This document shows positions 16,968 through 24,009 of a DNA stretch of 25,956 bases, one piece after another. Under the pieces are notes generated by a model. That model was not told where the DNA came from, made no database searches, and saw only the letters and a list, made by a program, of their open reading frames with translations. Each line of letters opens with the position of its first letter. Position 1 is the first letter of the stretch. The translations under genes and the position numbers were made by a program. The stretch spans positions 1 through 25,956 of the forward strand of contig JAZDLQ010000060.1 of the NCBI GenBank assembly GCA_043801855.1, written 5' to 3'. The DNA comes from CAYTWW01 sp043801855. GTDB taxonomy: Archaea > Nanobdellota > Nanobdellia > Woesearchaeales > GW2011-AR15.

Positions 16968-17393
16968 ACGAAAAGAAAGCTACTTGAGGAATGTAACTTA
17001 TGGTGCATCCTAAGTTTGCCACAAAATGTTTTCGTAAACGCAGGTGCGGGTGTCAAAACTAACTTACTTTTCTTCACAAAAGGAAAATCAACAGAAAAGG
17101 TATGGTATTATGACCTCTCTGATATTAAAGTATTGAAAAAAAGTCCATTCACCATCGACAAATTTGATGACTTCTTGACAAGATTGCATTCTAATAAGCC
17201 GGAGGACAAAATCAGTGAAAGAAGTTGGTATATCGACATTGAGACTATAAAAAAGAATAATTACGATATCAAGGCTGTTAACCCTAACATTAAGGAGAAA
17301 GTTATTCCTAAGCCTGAAGAATTAATAAGAATCATAGAAGAAGCACAGCAGAAAATTAACGAAGACCTGCAAAAATTAAAGGAAATGCAATAA
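16968..17393 (+). pseudogene. hsdM: HsdM C-terminal part downstream of the amber codon
   Basis: This is the same frame as the preceding hsdM segment. It encodes TKRKLLEECNLW, then SLPQNVFVNAGAGVKTNLLFF (the conserved motif after the catalytic core) and the terminal NPNIKEKV and coiled-coil region typical of HsdM. With the upstream part the whole reading frame would be about 509 codons, a normal HsdM length. There is no good independent start, since the first ATG-free stretch includes the conserved W-C-I-L-S-L-P. It is either lost by nonsense mutation, made by amber readthrough, or interrupted by a sequencing error. It overlaps the convergent YdjM-like gene by 38 bp. Confidence 0.85.
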
Positions 17394-17928
17394 GTATGGC
17401 GATATTTACGATTCCAATTATAATCAAATAGATAAGGCCTGAGATTAGAGGTATTCTATCAGATAGGTGATCCTGGATAAGGTGAATCATCTGTCCAACT
17501 ACTAAAAAGATATATGCCACTATAATGTAGCCTATATACTTAATCCCAAAAGGCAATGCAAAAAGGAAAATGGGGCCAAAGAGACATAGAGTGGCTAAGA
17601 TAACTCCAAGAGGGCTATGCAAAATGCCTCTATGCCTCTCTGGCTTCCCCTCTACAAAAGAAAGGATGATTTCAATAAATCTGAATATCCAAGCGAGAGG
17701 AAAGAATATAGAGTGAAAGATTTTTGAATTACCGTCTCTAATATCGGCGTCTGGCAGAATCGCTCCTACCATTACCATCACAAACACAATTATCTGATAA
17801 AGCGTATACTCAAACACGCTTAGGTTTAACAGTACAAGAGGGTTAATCTCTCTGAAGGAATAAGTCAGGCTCAGATAGATTGAAACTATCGTAATGACAC
17901 TCAACAGTAAATGGTTTGAGCCTCTCAT
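17356..17928 (-). CDS. YdjM/DUF457-type membrane-bound metal-dependent hydrolase
   Basis: The 190-residue protein has about five transmembrane helices and the conserved metal-ligand motifs of the YdjM family: H6 near the N-terminus, LPDADIRD (D60, D62), HRGILHSP (H99, H104) and HLIQDHLSD (H149, D153, H154). Members resemble phospholipase C/PAP2-like membrane hydrolases, but their substrate is mostly unknown. Its ATG overlaps the stop of the upstream 55-aa zinc-finger gene (ATGA), so it is the last gene of the replication operon. A membrane hydrolase in this position might act in envelope modification or virus exit, but that is speculation. Confidence 0.85.
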   Translation of the reverse strand: MRGSNHLLLSVITIVSIYLSLTYSFREINPLVLLNLSVFEYTLYQIIVFVMVMVGAILPDADIRDGNSKIFHSIFFPLAWIFRFIEIILSFVEGKPERHRGILHSPLGVILATLCLFGPIFLFALPFGIKYIGYIIVAYIFLVVGQMIHLIQDHLSDRIPLISGLIYLIIIGIVNIAILIAFPLIFAGLR

Positions 17929-18092
17929 GTTGTTCCGACACCTTCAACACATTTTTTTTGCTCTTTTTTACCACATCTTCCATGCCTGATGTCATAACTC
18001 AGTTTACGGCAGTAGCAACTACAATAGATAGCATCTGCCCTCACAAATGTCGGAATTTGCTTACCACACAATTTGCATTTTGCGTTAATCAT
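17925..18092 (-). CDS. Small Cys-rich zinc-finger protein, 55 aa
   Basis: The protein is M-I-N-A-K-C-K-L-C-G-K, a middle segment A-I-Y-C-S-C-Y-C-R-K, and later R-C-G-K and K-C-V-E. It contains seven cysteines, with a C-x2-C pair followed by a C-x-C-x-C cluster, as in compact zinc-binding proteins of archaeal viruses and plasmids. The start overlaps the stop of the primase gene by ATGA, and its own stop overlaps the start of the YdjM-like gene in the same way. This double coupling strongly supports it as a real gene. It probably binds DNA, RNA or the replication proteins; the exact role is unknown. Confidence 0.8.
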   Translation of the reverse strand: MINAKCKLCGKQIPTFVRADAIYCSCYCRKLSYDIRHGRCGKKEQKKCVEGVGTT

Positions 18093-20752
18093 TCAAGCAC
18101 CTTCAGCCTTCCTGGCCTTGGCTCATAGATTTCTCCTGCTTCTTTGCCCCCTGCTATTGCTTTTGATTCAGCCCACTGAGGATCTTCACAAAGATTAAGG
18201 ATAATATCAATATCTACTCCGTCACCTTTGTCCCTTAGCCTTATGGTATCTAATATCTGTTTGTAATTCACTAGTTTCGGCTCCTTACTCACAGTTTGGT
18301 CAAGGTCTGAGGTCACATTGGTTACAATAATTTCTTCAACTTCATTGCTAATATCACCTTTGTGACCTTTGTGACCTTCATTCTCTGGTGTGACCTTTGT
18401 GACTTTGTTACCTTTAAGTCTCTTATACAGCCTTCTGTATGTCTTTATCTTTTCCGGATCAAGCAAAATAAAGCTCTGGTTCAATGAGTCATACTGCAGG
18501 CCAAACTCGTCAAAAATTATATTGGTGTTAGCCTTGAACTTTTCATAATAGTCCTGGATTGTCGAGAAAGATCGGTATTTATGGTCTTTATCAATACCTA
18601 CCCAATCCTTTACTGAAGAATATATTGCAGTTAGGCTTGCAAGGGGGATGATTTTTTCCTTCAACTCATAATCTTCTGAAATATACTCCAACAAAGAGAA
18701 TATGCCTAATTTGATATATTCAGGCCTAATATTTCTCAAGGTGTACAGTATTATTTCTTCATGTAGGGGGCTATTCAGAAGATTCACAATATTGGTAAAA
18801 CTCTCAATATTAATTTTCTGGAGTCTTGCAAGGTGATCCTCTGAAGATTGAATAAGGTTTTTTTCATCAATCTTTTTGAGCGTCACCAGTTCTTGGATTC
18901 CTTTATCCAAAAATGCTATCCTTAATGCAATCCCTCTTGTGTGCCTATAGCTGTCAAGTTGCCCCTCAAGAAATTCCTTAAGGATTGTGTCGTTAGTAAT
19001 GTCACTGATCTTTTGAATGGTTTGGATATATTCCTGGTCAAAGGGGAGGTTTAGCCAGTCTTCAATATCTTTGTGATGAAACAGTGCCGTAAACTCATCC
19101 TTAAAACCCTCCGCAATCGTCCTGATTATTTTTTCCCCTTTTTCGCTCAAATCCCTATTATTTGGTGCGCCGGTAGCCTTTTCAAGATTAACGCTAAAGA
19201 GTACAAGTCCAATTCTACTACTCAATGGCTTGATGTTCCTAGATATTATTACCAAGAAATCCTTAAACTGCTTTATCATTAGGAATGCCTGCATATTCTC
19301 ATCAAGCTCAGTTTTGGATTTAGGATTGCCCTGAAAAGTTATCCCTGAGTGACCTAGTACTGATATACTCACCCCCCTAGGAATTTTGGTCTCTCCAATT
19401 TCCATATATGTGTGCAATTTACCAAAGAGCTCTTCATCTTTTTCTTCCTGTAGCTCTTCGATGTAAGTCTGCTTGGTCCGTCTATGAAGAATGCCTGGAT
19501 GTTTTGTATTACTGTCTGCAAATCCTAATAATCCCGATATTGATGGTCTCTCTAAGGCAGGTTCTCCAGTAACTACCAAAGCATTGAAGCTCTTTCCTAC
19601 TTTTTGGTTTGTTATAATAATCTTATTTGGAGAATACTTCATGTAAAAGCGTGGAGGTATTTTGCTAGGATTCACTTCTGGAATGTCTGCCGCATAGATA
19701 TAATCCAAGATTACTTCTTTTTTTAGACCATTCCTAAGTAAGTTTATTGCAGCTTCCAGCCCATTGCCTAAGTGCTTAAGGTCTTCCTTATCTACAGGTA
19801 ACATAGGTTCAAAGAAAATGTATTTCTTATCTGCTATTTCAGATATTATTATATCCTTTTCCTTAGGTGCGCCTCTTTTTCCATCTTCAGTTACTTCAAA
19901 AAGATTAATGGATAATTTATTGCAGATATAAAATATAAATTTAGTTTCTACTTCATCTAGGTATTCTTGAATTACCTCTTTCTCCAAGGGCCTAAGATAT
20001 ATTTTATTATCGCCAAGGTTTAACTTGTCTTGGGTTATAATATAGATTAACGGATTTCCTGCGCCAACTGATCCTTCATAAATCACATACTCTCTGTCAA
20101 AATAGATGCCTTTGTTTTTTTGAATCATTGATAGATGATCATAAACTTCTCCCTTGGACGAGACATACACAATAGTTGGGTTATTAAATTTTGAAATATT
20201 AAAGTAAGGGTCGCTTGGTTCCTTGTCAATTTTTAAGACACTTTTTGATATGGTCAAATTAAGACCATATCTTTCATTTATCCATCTGCATGCATCTAAA
20301 AACTCAAGTTTTTCCAATTCCATAACTAGTTGGATTTGGTCTCCGCCCCATTCACAATGAAAACAGTGACCTACATTTTTTGAGTCATTGAATGAAAAAC
20401 ATTTTCCTCTTTTGCTATCATGACCAATGGGACAGGAGGTAACATTAGAGGAAGTATTGACCCCATAATATTGAAGGATACTTGAAATAGGAACCTTTTC
20501 TTTTATCTCGTTAATAGTATCCATATATCCTATCTTTGAAGTGGGTTTGGTTTTTGTAAACCACTCTTTGGGTAACCATTCTTGAGGAAAAATTGTTGAA
20601 AAAGCCGCCTTGATATCTTCGCTATTAAGGTTCTCAATATCGAGGTCATTTAACAGGGAGTATTCAATGCCGTTAGGATGGATACTACCAGGTCCAACAA
20701 CCAATTTACCTTTCGATTGTACATCAATAATTGTTTTTTTTTTCAATATCAA
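18089..20752 (-). CDS. PrimPol C-terminal part: AEP motif III, CHC2 zinc finger and AAA+/MCM-like domain (frame -1 from the upstream part)
   Basis: This 887-codon frame formally opens at a TTG, but it is really the continuation of the upstream primase gene after a frameshift. Residue D10 in T-I-I-D-V-Q-S-K-G, followed by VVGPGSIHPNG, is motif III of archaeo-eukaryotic PrimPols. A CHC2-type zinc finger follows (C107, H111, C130, C133). The region from about 365 has a Walker A-like N-Q-K-V-G-K-S preceded by Thr, a Y-I-E-E-L segment and an asparagine-containing Q-G-N-P, in a layout resembling MCM/AAA+ helicases. The Walker motifs are degenerate, so ATPase activity is uncertain. The tail has a KVTKVT ... 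GHKGHKGD linker encoded by short DNA repeats. It is the replication initiator/primase of the element. Confidence 0.82.
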   Translation of the reverse strand: MILKKKTIIDVQSKGKLVVGPGSIHPNGIEYSLLNDLDIENLNSEDIKAAFSTIFPQEWLPKEWFTKTKPTSKIGYMDTINEIKEKVPISSILQYYGVNTSSNVTSCPIGHDSKRGKCFSFNDSKNVGHCFHCEWGGDQIQLVMELEKLEFLDACRWINERYGLNLTISKSVLKIDKEPSDPYFNISKFNNPTIVYVSSKGEVYDHLSMIQKNKGIYFDREYVIYEGSVGAGNPLIYIITQDKLNLGDNKIYLRPLEKEVIQEYLDEVETKFIFYICNKLSINLFEVTEDGKRGAPKEKDIIISEIADKKYIFFEPMLPVDKEDLKHLGNGLEAAINLLRNGLKKEVILDYIYAADIPEVNPSKIPPRFYMKYSPNKIIITNQKVGKSFNALVVTGEPALERPSISGLLGFADSNTKHPGILHRRTKQTYIEELQEEKDEELFGKLHTYMEIGETKIPRGVSISVLGHSGITFQGNPKSKTELDENMQAFLMIKQFKDFLVIISRNIKPLSSRIGLVLFSVNLEKATGAPNNRDLSEKGEKIIRTIAEGFKDEFTALFHHKDIEDWLNLPFDQEYIQTIQKISDITNDTILKEFLEGQLDSYRHTRGIALRIAFLDKGIQELVTLKKIDEKNLIQSSEDHLARLQKINIESFTNIVNLLNSPLHEEIILYTLRNIRPEYIKLGIFSLLEYISEDYELKEKIIPLASLTAIYSSVKDWVGIDKDHKYRSFSTIQDYYEKFKANTNIIFDEFGLQYDSLNQSFILLDPEKIKTYRRLYKRLKGNKVTKVTPENEGHKGHKGDISNEVEEIIVTNVTSDLDQTVSKEPKLVNYKQILDTIRLRDKGDGVDIDIILNLCEDPQWAESKAIAGGKEAGEIYEPRPGRLKVLE
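18358..18411 (-). repeat. Short direct repeats (9-bp iteron-like) inside the primase gene
   Basis: CTTTGTGAC occurs at 18358, 18367 and 18395, and CTTTGTTAC at 18403. The first two are back to back. They encode the low-complexity linker near the C-terminus of the primase. They might be only a repetitive linker, or iterons bound by the replication protein. Confidence 0.5.
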
Positions 20753-21269
20753 TTACTTTGAAACTTTTTTCAATGTCAGGAGATTTGTAATAGGCATGAA
20801 CCTTACCGGAACCTGTTTTCACAGTCAATGTCTTTGGAAGCATATCCTTTAATTTTTCATATGCATCCATATCATCAAAATCTAAAAAAAGAAAAGAAGG
20901 GTTCCCAGAAATACCATAGTTACCGCCAATGATCCCATAATTGTACCCCAGACCCAAGTGTTTCAAAAACTTTTCTTCATCTCCTCCGTAATTTACTATT
21001 TCTCCTTTGTAGGGGATTCTAATTTCTTTATTGGTTGCATCCCTTCCTGTAACATGGTATACTTCACCTGTGAGATTATGCTTCCATGTACTATCCTCCT
21101 GTTTTGTGTATTCGTAAGGTAGTATACTCCAGGCCTTTTCAAATGGTGACTTTTCCTTTCTGCCAAGCAAAATAAAACGGAATCCTGCCTTTTTTATTTT
21201 TTCAGGGATAATAATTGGCTTCACTGAAAGCAACTCTTCTTTTTTTCTATCATCAGCGATGTAAACCAT
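20724..21269 (-). CDS. PrimPol N-terminal part: bifunctional primase-polymerase domain, ended by a frameshift
   Basis: This matches the bifunctional primase/polymerase N-terminal (archaeo-eukaryotic primase) family. Motif I is L129-D130-F-D132-D, holding the metal-binding aspartates. Motif II is G-S-G-K-V-H158. The start is put at ATG 21269, preceded by GGTGAT, rather than at 21290. The frame ends with E-K-K-N-N-Y just after a run of ten A on the coding strand (20734-20743). Removing one A or adding two joins it to T-I-I-D-V-Q of the downstream frame, which supplies the missing motif III. Alone this piece should be inactive. The intact product would be about 1,060 residues. Confidence 0.85.
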   Translation of the reverse strand: MVYIADDRKKEELLSVKPIIIPEKIKKAGFRFILLGRKEKSPFEKAWSILPYEYTKQEDSTWKHNLTGEVYHVTGRDATNKEIRIPYKGEIVNYGGDEEKFLKHLGLGYNYGIIGGNYGISGNPSFLFLDFDDMDAYEKLKDMLPKTLTVKTGSGKVHAYYKSPDIEKSFKVIDIEKKNNY

Positions 21270-21396
21270 CTTTATCACCGTAAAATTCACTTGTTACCCA
21301 GCCATTGATATAATCATCAATCAACCTTTCTTGTTTTTCAATGCTCTTTTTGGATCTCATATTTGATCTCTTACTACTAATATTGATTCTTCCCAT
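21253..21396 (-). CDS. 47-aa basic micro-protein upstream of PrimPol
   Basis: The protein begins M-G-R-I-N-I-S-S-K-R-S-N. It has a Lys/Arg/Ser-rich N-terminal half (to about residue 22) and an acidic/aromatic end (LIDDYINGWVTSEFYGD). GGAGG lies five bases before ATG 21396, an excellent ribosome binding site, and the last 17 bases overlap the PrimPol start region. That suggests translational coupling. No family is recognised. Confidence 0.65.
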   Translation of the reverse strand: MGRINISSKRSNMRSKKSIEKQERLIDDYINGWVTSEFYGDKDGLHR

Positions 21397-21409
21397 TTTT
21401 TCCTCCATT

Positions 21410-21505
21410 TTAAAAAAAACCAGGGGGCGCCCTAGTAAGGCTTATCATTAAAGCTAGAAACTCAGGGGCAATTATATCTGAAACAATGTTAGCATTTTCA
21501 CTCAT
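21410..21505 (-). CDS. 31-aa micro-ORF
   Basis: It begins M-S-E-N-A-N-I-V-S-D and has a hydrophobic middle (IIAPEFLALMISL). A GAGGAG ribosome binding site precedes ATG 21505, and its first 8 bases overlap the end of the ribbon-helix-helix gene. Its stop is 13 bp before the next micro-ORF's ATG. Position and binding site support translation. The function is unknown. Confidence 0.5.
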   Translation of the reverse strand: MSENANIVSDIIAPEFLALMISLTRAPPGFF

Positions 21506-21644
21506 TTTTAATCTCCTCAAAATTTTTAGGTGGTTTTGGTAGTGATTCTCTAAGATAGTCAGACAACATTACCCTTTGTTTTTTAGCTAAGTCTACAATT
21601 AACTGGTATTGCCTATTGCTTAACCTGAAACATATTTGTGCCAT
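21498..21644 (-). CDS. Ribbon-helix-helix (CopG/Arc-like) regulator, 48 aa
   Basis: The sequence ICFRLSNRQYQLIVDLAKKQ, followed by RVMLSDYLRESL, has the typical pattern of a ribbon-helix-helix DNA-binding protein: a short beta strand with alternating residues, a first helix, a turn, and a second helix ending in the Leu-rich segment. It is the first gene of the minus-strand replication operon, with a TATA box (ATATAAATAG, 21661-21670) about 22 bp upstream of the ATG. Small proteins of this type commonly control copy number or autorepress plasmid and virus operons, which fits its place before the primase. Confidence 0.75.
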   Translation of the reverse strand: MAQICFRLSNRQYQLIVDLAKKQRVMLSDYLRESLPKPPKNFEEIKNE

Positions 21645-21660
21645 TTTTCCGCAATGCAAA

Positions 21661-21670
21661 CTATTTATAT
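21661..21670 (-). promoter_or_regulatory. TATA box of the replication operon
   Basis: The minus strand reads ATATAAATAG about 22 bp upstream of the ribbon-helix-helix gene start, implying a leaderless or nearly leaderless operon transcript. Confidence 0.5.
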
Positions 21671-21692
21671 CAGTAAAAGAAGGAATTAATTG

Positions 21693-21782
21693 CTAATTGG
21701 TCCCTTCCTTTTCTTTTATTTTTTTGGTCTTTACGAGTTTCACATAGATGAGGTCAAACCATTTTTGTGCTTGCTCGTTCAT
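21693..21782 (-). CDS. Possible 29-aa micro-protein
   Basis: M-N-E-Q-A-Q-K-W-F-D-L-I-Y-V-K-L, followed by a Lys-rich tail. It starts 28 bp from the centre of a palindromic TATA box, the spacing expected of a leaderless gene, and is divergent from the 271-aa gene. No family is recognised, and it may be chance. Confidence 0.35.
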   Translation of the reverse strand: MNEQAQKWFDLIYVKLVKTKKIKEKEGTN

Positions 21783-21804
21783 GAATTAATAGAATTGATC
21801 GAAT

Positions 21805-21816
21805 TATTTATAAATA
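21805..21816. promoter_or_regulatory. Palindromic TATA box between divergent genes
   Basis: TATTTATAAATA is a perfect 12-bp palindrome centred 28 bp from the minus-strand micro-ORF start and 34 bp from the plus-strand 271-aa gene start. It could serve both directions. Confidence 0.45.
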
Positions 21817-21844
21817 GAAAGCCTATTATTAGGTTATAACTAAA

Positions 21845-22660
21845 ATGATACATAAGAAACGATTAGAACAGGAAGATGAAGAAAAAAAAGAAGATAAAAA
21901 GTATTTAACAAATGAAACTTTATTTGAATATTTATTGGCTATTAATTTTGGAATCAACACTCAAAAAGACCTATTTAAGGTTAGGAAAGTCTCTCTCTAT
22001 GCAGATAGACATAAACAAAGTTCCTTTACTCAGATTCAACCAGTTATAGGTGCTAACTTGTTTAAGTTAAAAAAGCCACAATTAATAAAAGTATCAACAG
22101 AACACAGACAATATAACCAAAAAACCTATTTAATTAATTGGGAGAAAATCCTTACAATTTTAAAGGGGATTATTACAAAAGAAGTGCAGGATATTGAGGA
22201 AATTCTCAAATCTGAGGAAGAAAATCACAAAAATGGGATTGGCAATGAATCAAGGGTAAATGAACTATTAAATAGATTTCAGCAACATGGTCATTCATTT
22301 GATAAAAATGTGGTTGAGAAATTAATTGATCCAAAAGGAGAAAGGCGTTTTATCGTTGGAATTGTAAATAACTTAAAAATAAACAATTCCATAATTAGTA
22401 CATTCTTATCTTATTACTGGTCTCAAATCTATAAAAATAAAAGATACTATAATCTAACCCTTAAAGCGAGTCTATTATACTTTTTCAGAGGTATATCACT
22501 TTTGAAGAATCAATCCGCTCCTGGATGGCAGATTCAAAACGAGGAGGTTGATGAATTAATAGATTTAATAATTACAGCTCAAATAATAGCCAAATACAAT
22601 AGTGATTTCTATCTGGTGGCAGATGCATACGGAGCCTTCCTAAAAGGGGATCTAGCGTGA
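21845..22660 (+). CDS. Unknown element-encoded protein, possible winged-helix N-terminus, 271 aa
   Basis: I do not recognise a family. Residues 1-20 are very charged. Residues 22-85 have a helix-helix-strand pattern (TLFEYLLAINFGINTQKDLFK, then IGANLFKLKKPQLIKV) compatible with a winged helix-turn-helix. A strand pair follows at YNQKTYLINWEKIL. The rest is helical, with a hydrophobic end. There is no metal or catalytic signature. It is transcribed against the replication operon and converges on the integrase gene, overlapping its stop by 9 bp. That position often holds a regulator or excision factor in archaeal integrative elements, but this is only context. Confidence 0.6.
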   Translation: MIHKKRLEQEDEEKKEDKKYLTNETLFEYLLAINFGINTQKDLFKVRKVSLYADRHKQSSFTQIQPVIGANLFKLKKPQLIKVSTEHRQYNQKTYLINWEKILTILKGIITKEVQDIEEILKSEEENHKNGIGNESRVNELLNRFQQHGHSFDKNVVEKLIDPKGERRFIVGIVNNLKINNSIISTFLSYYWSQIYKNKRYYNLTLKASLLYFFRGISLLKNQSAPGWQIQNEEVDELIDLIITAQIIAKYNSDFYLVADAYGAFLKGDLA

Positions 22661-23872
22661 AGCATTTGACTCAATCACTTTTTTTAAATCTTTGTTGGAT
22701 TCTAGCCATTCAATAAATCTATCCATCTTTTCTAATCTTGATTCCAATGCTTTCACTTTCTCAGGTTCTATTCCCTCATCTTTTACTAGTTGCTCTTTAG
22801 TTGTATCCAAATTTAGTGTACATTTTATACAGAATTTTTTGTTGAAGGGATTTTTTTCTCCACATCGTATACATATTCTTTCTCTAAATTTGTCATCTAC
22901 AGAATTATCTTTAGCATAACCGTATCTAACCCTCATTTCATTGAAATAGTCTATTGATACAGATTTATCATAATTAGATATTACTCTAGTACCTTTTTTC
23001 CAGCCAAATTTTTGTTCACAAGCTGCCGTCGATAACCCAAGTATTCGATCTCTAGTAACAGCGTATTTTCTAAGTTTATAGGGATATGCTCTCTTTTTTA
23101 TACCCGCTTTAATGCACATTTCTTTAATCATCTTTTGAAGCATTTTTAAACCTGTATCAAACAAATATTCTGTATCTTCCGGTAAGGTATCCAAATATCT
23201 TTGAATAGCTTCAGCAACAAAACTTTCCATTACAAAAAATTCCCTTACTTTTGTTTTTGATTTCCTAATTTTTAATTTGAAACCATAATCTGTTTTTTCA
23301 ACACCTTTCCTTTTCATTGTTAATAGTTCGGAGGGCCTCATTCCTTGAGTAGCCATGACGCTAAATATACAATTATATTTTGGATTCTTTGTCACTTTTA
23401 GAAGTTTAATTATATCTTCATCAGTAAATCGTTCATCCTCATCAATTTTTTCAGATTCATTCAATCCAGTAGAGAAAAATTTTAGTCTTTTATCATAAAG
23501 CCAAGTATAGATTGGAGTCAAGTATTCGTATTTAGGTAAAATACTCAGATTCAGGTAGAAATATTTTATAGATCCCTTATAGTCTCTTTTTACGCTATCT
23601 TTTAATTTTTGGCTGTTTATTACGGCGGCCAGCTTAATCAAATGTTCTTTAGTTACATCTTTTAAATCACATTCAAGCCAACTACAGATATTTTTAAAGG
23701 CGTAAACATATTTGAATAATCGTCCATAGCTTACACCTTTTGCCTGTAATAATCCAAAAAATTCCCTAAGCAATTCCTTATTAGATTCAGAAAAACAGGA
23801 TTTTTTCTCAGAAAAAGCGTTGGTATAAGCTATTTTGAACTTTTTTTCGTGATCGTAGAGACTTTCTGGCAT
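22652..23872 (-). CDS. Tyrosine recombinase (integrase) with C-terminal zinc ribbon
   Basis: The start is set at ATG 23872 because a TATA box (23895-23902) lies 26 bp upstream and the residues before it are an unrelated read-through. The N-terminal SAM-like core-binding domain (about 1-130) is followed by the catalytic domain: G-M-R179-P-S-E-L (first Arg), the beta-hairpin Lys region K-I-R-K-S-K-T-K, Y265-K-L-R268 in place of the usual H-x-x-R, F-G-W-K-K-G (W instead of H), and N-Y301-D-K with the nucleophile. A zinc ribbon C-I-R-C ... C-I-K-C and a coiled coil end the protein. It lies next to the right-hand direct repeat and probably integrated the island. Confidence 0.92.
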   Translation of the reverse strand: MPESLYDHEKKFKIAYTNAFSEKKSCFSESNKELLREFFGLLQAKGVSYGRLFKYVYAFKNICSWLECDLKDVTKEHLIKLAAVINSQKLKDSVKRDYKGSIKYFYLNLSILPKYEYLTPIYTWLYDKRLKFFSTGLNESEKIDEDERFTDEDIIKLLKVTKNPKYNCIFSVMATQGMRPSELLTMKRKGVEKTDYGFKLKIRKSKTKVREFFVMESFVAEAIQRYLDTLPEDTEYLFDTGLKMLQKMIKEMCIKAGIKKRAYPYKLRKYAVTRDRILGLSTAACEQKFGWKKGTRVISNYDKSVSIDYFNEMRVRYGYAKDNSVDDKFRERICIRCGEKNPFNKKFCIKCTLNLDTTKEQLVKDEGIEPEKVKALESRLEKMDRFIEWLESNKDLKKVIESNASR

Positions 23873-23894
23873 ATGGTTCGGCTCCTGCAACGCC

Positions 23895-23902
23895 TTTATA
23901 AA
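23895..23902 (-). promoter_or_regulatory. TATA box of the integrase gene (leaderless)
   Basis: TTTATAAA is centred 26 bp from ATG 23872. It lies 26 bp from the attR-like repeat, so integration could alter or protect this promoter. Confidence 0.55.
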
Positions 23903-23927
23903 TCTTGCATTGCATGGAAAACGAACC

Positions 23928-23949
23928 TTTAATATAAGAGCGAGGGGAG
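23928..23949 (+). repeat. Candidate attR: direct repeat of the island's right end
   Basis: It matches 7071-7092 at 20 of 22 positions in the same orientation. Just inside it, 23916-23926 is the inverse of 7108-7118 (11 identical bases). Confidence 0.5.
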
Positions 23950-24009
23950 AGCAACACCAAAAAAGTGCATTTCTTTTAACCCACATTAAATAAAACAAGT
24001 AATAGTATG

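Noticed and set aside
18358..18411. The 9-bp repeats as a CRISPR-like or transposon terminal repeat
   Set aside because: They are too short, partly adjacent without spacers, and translated in frame as a linker.
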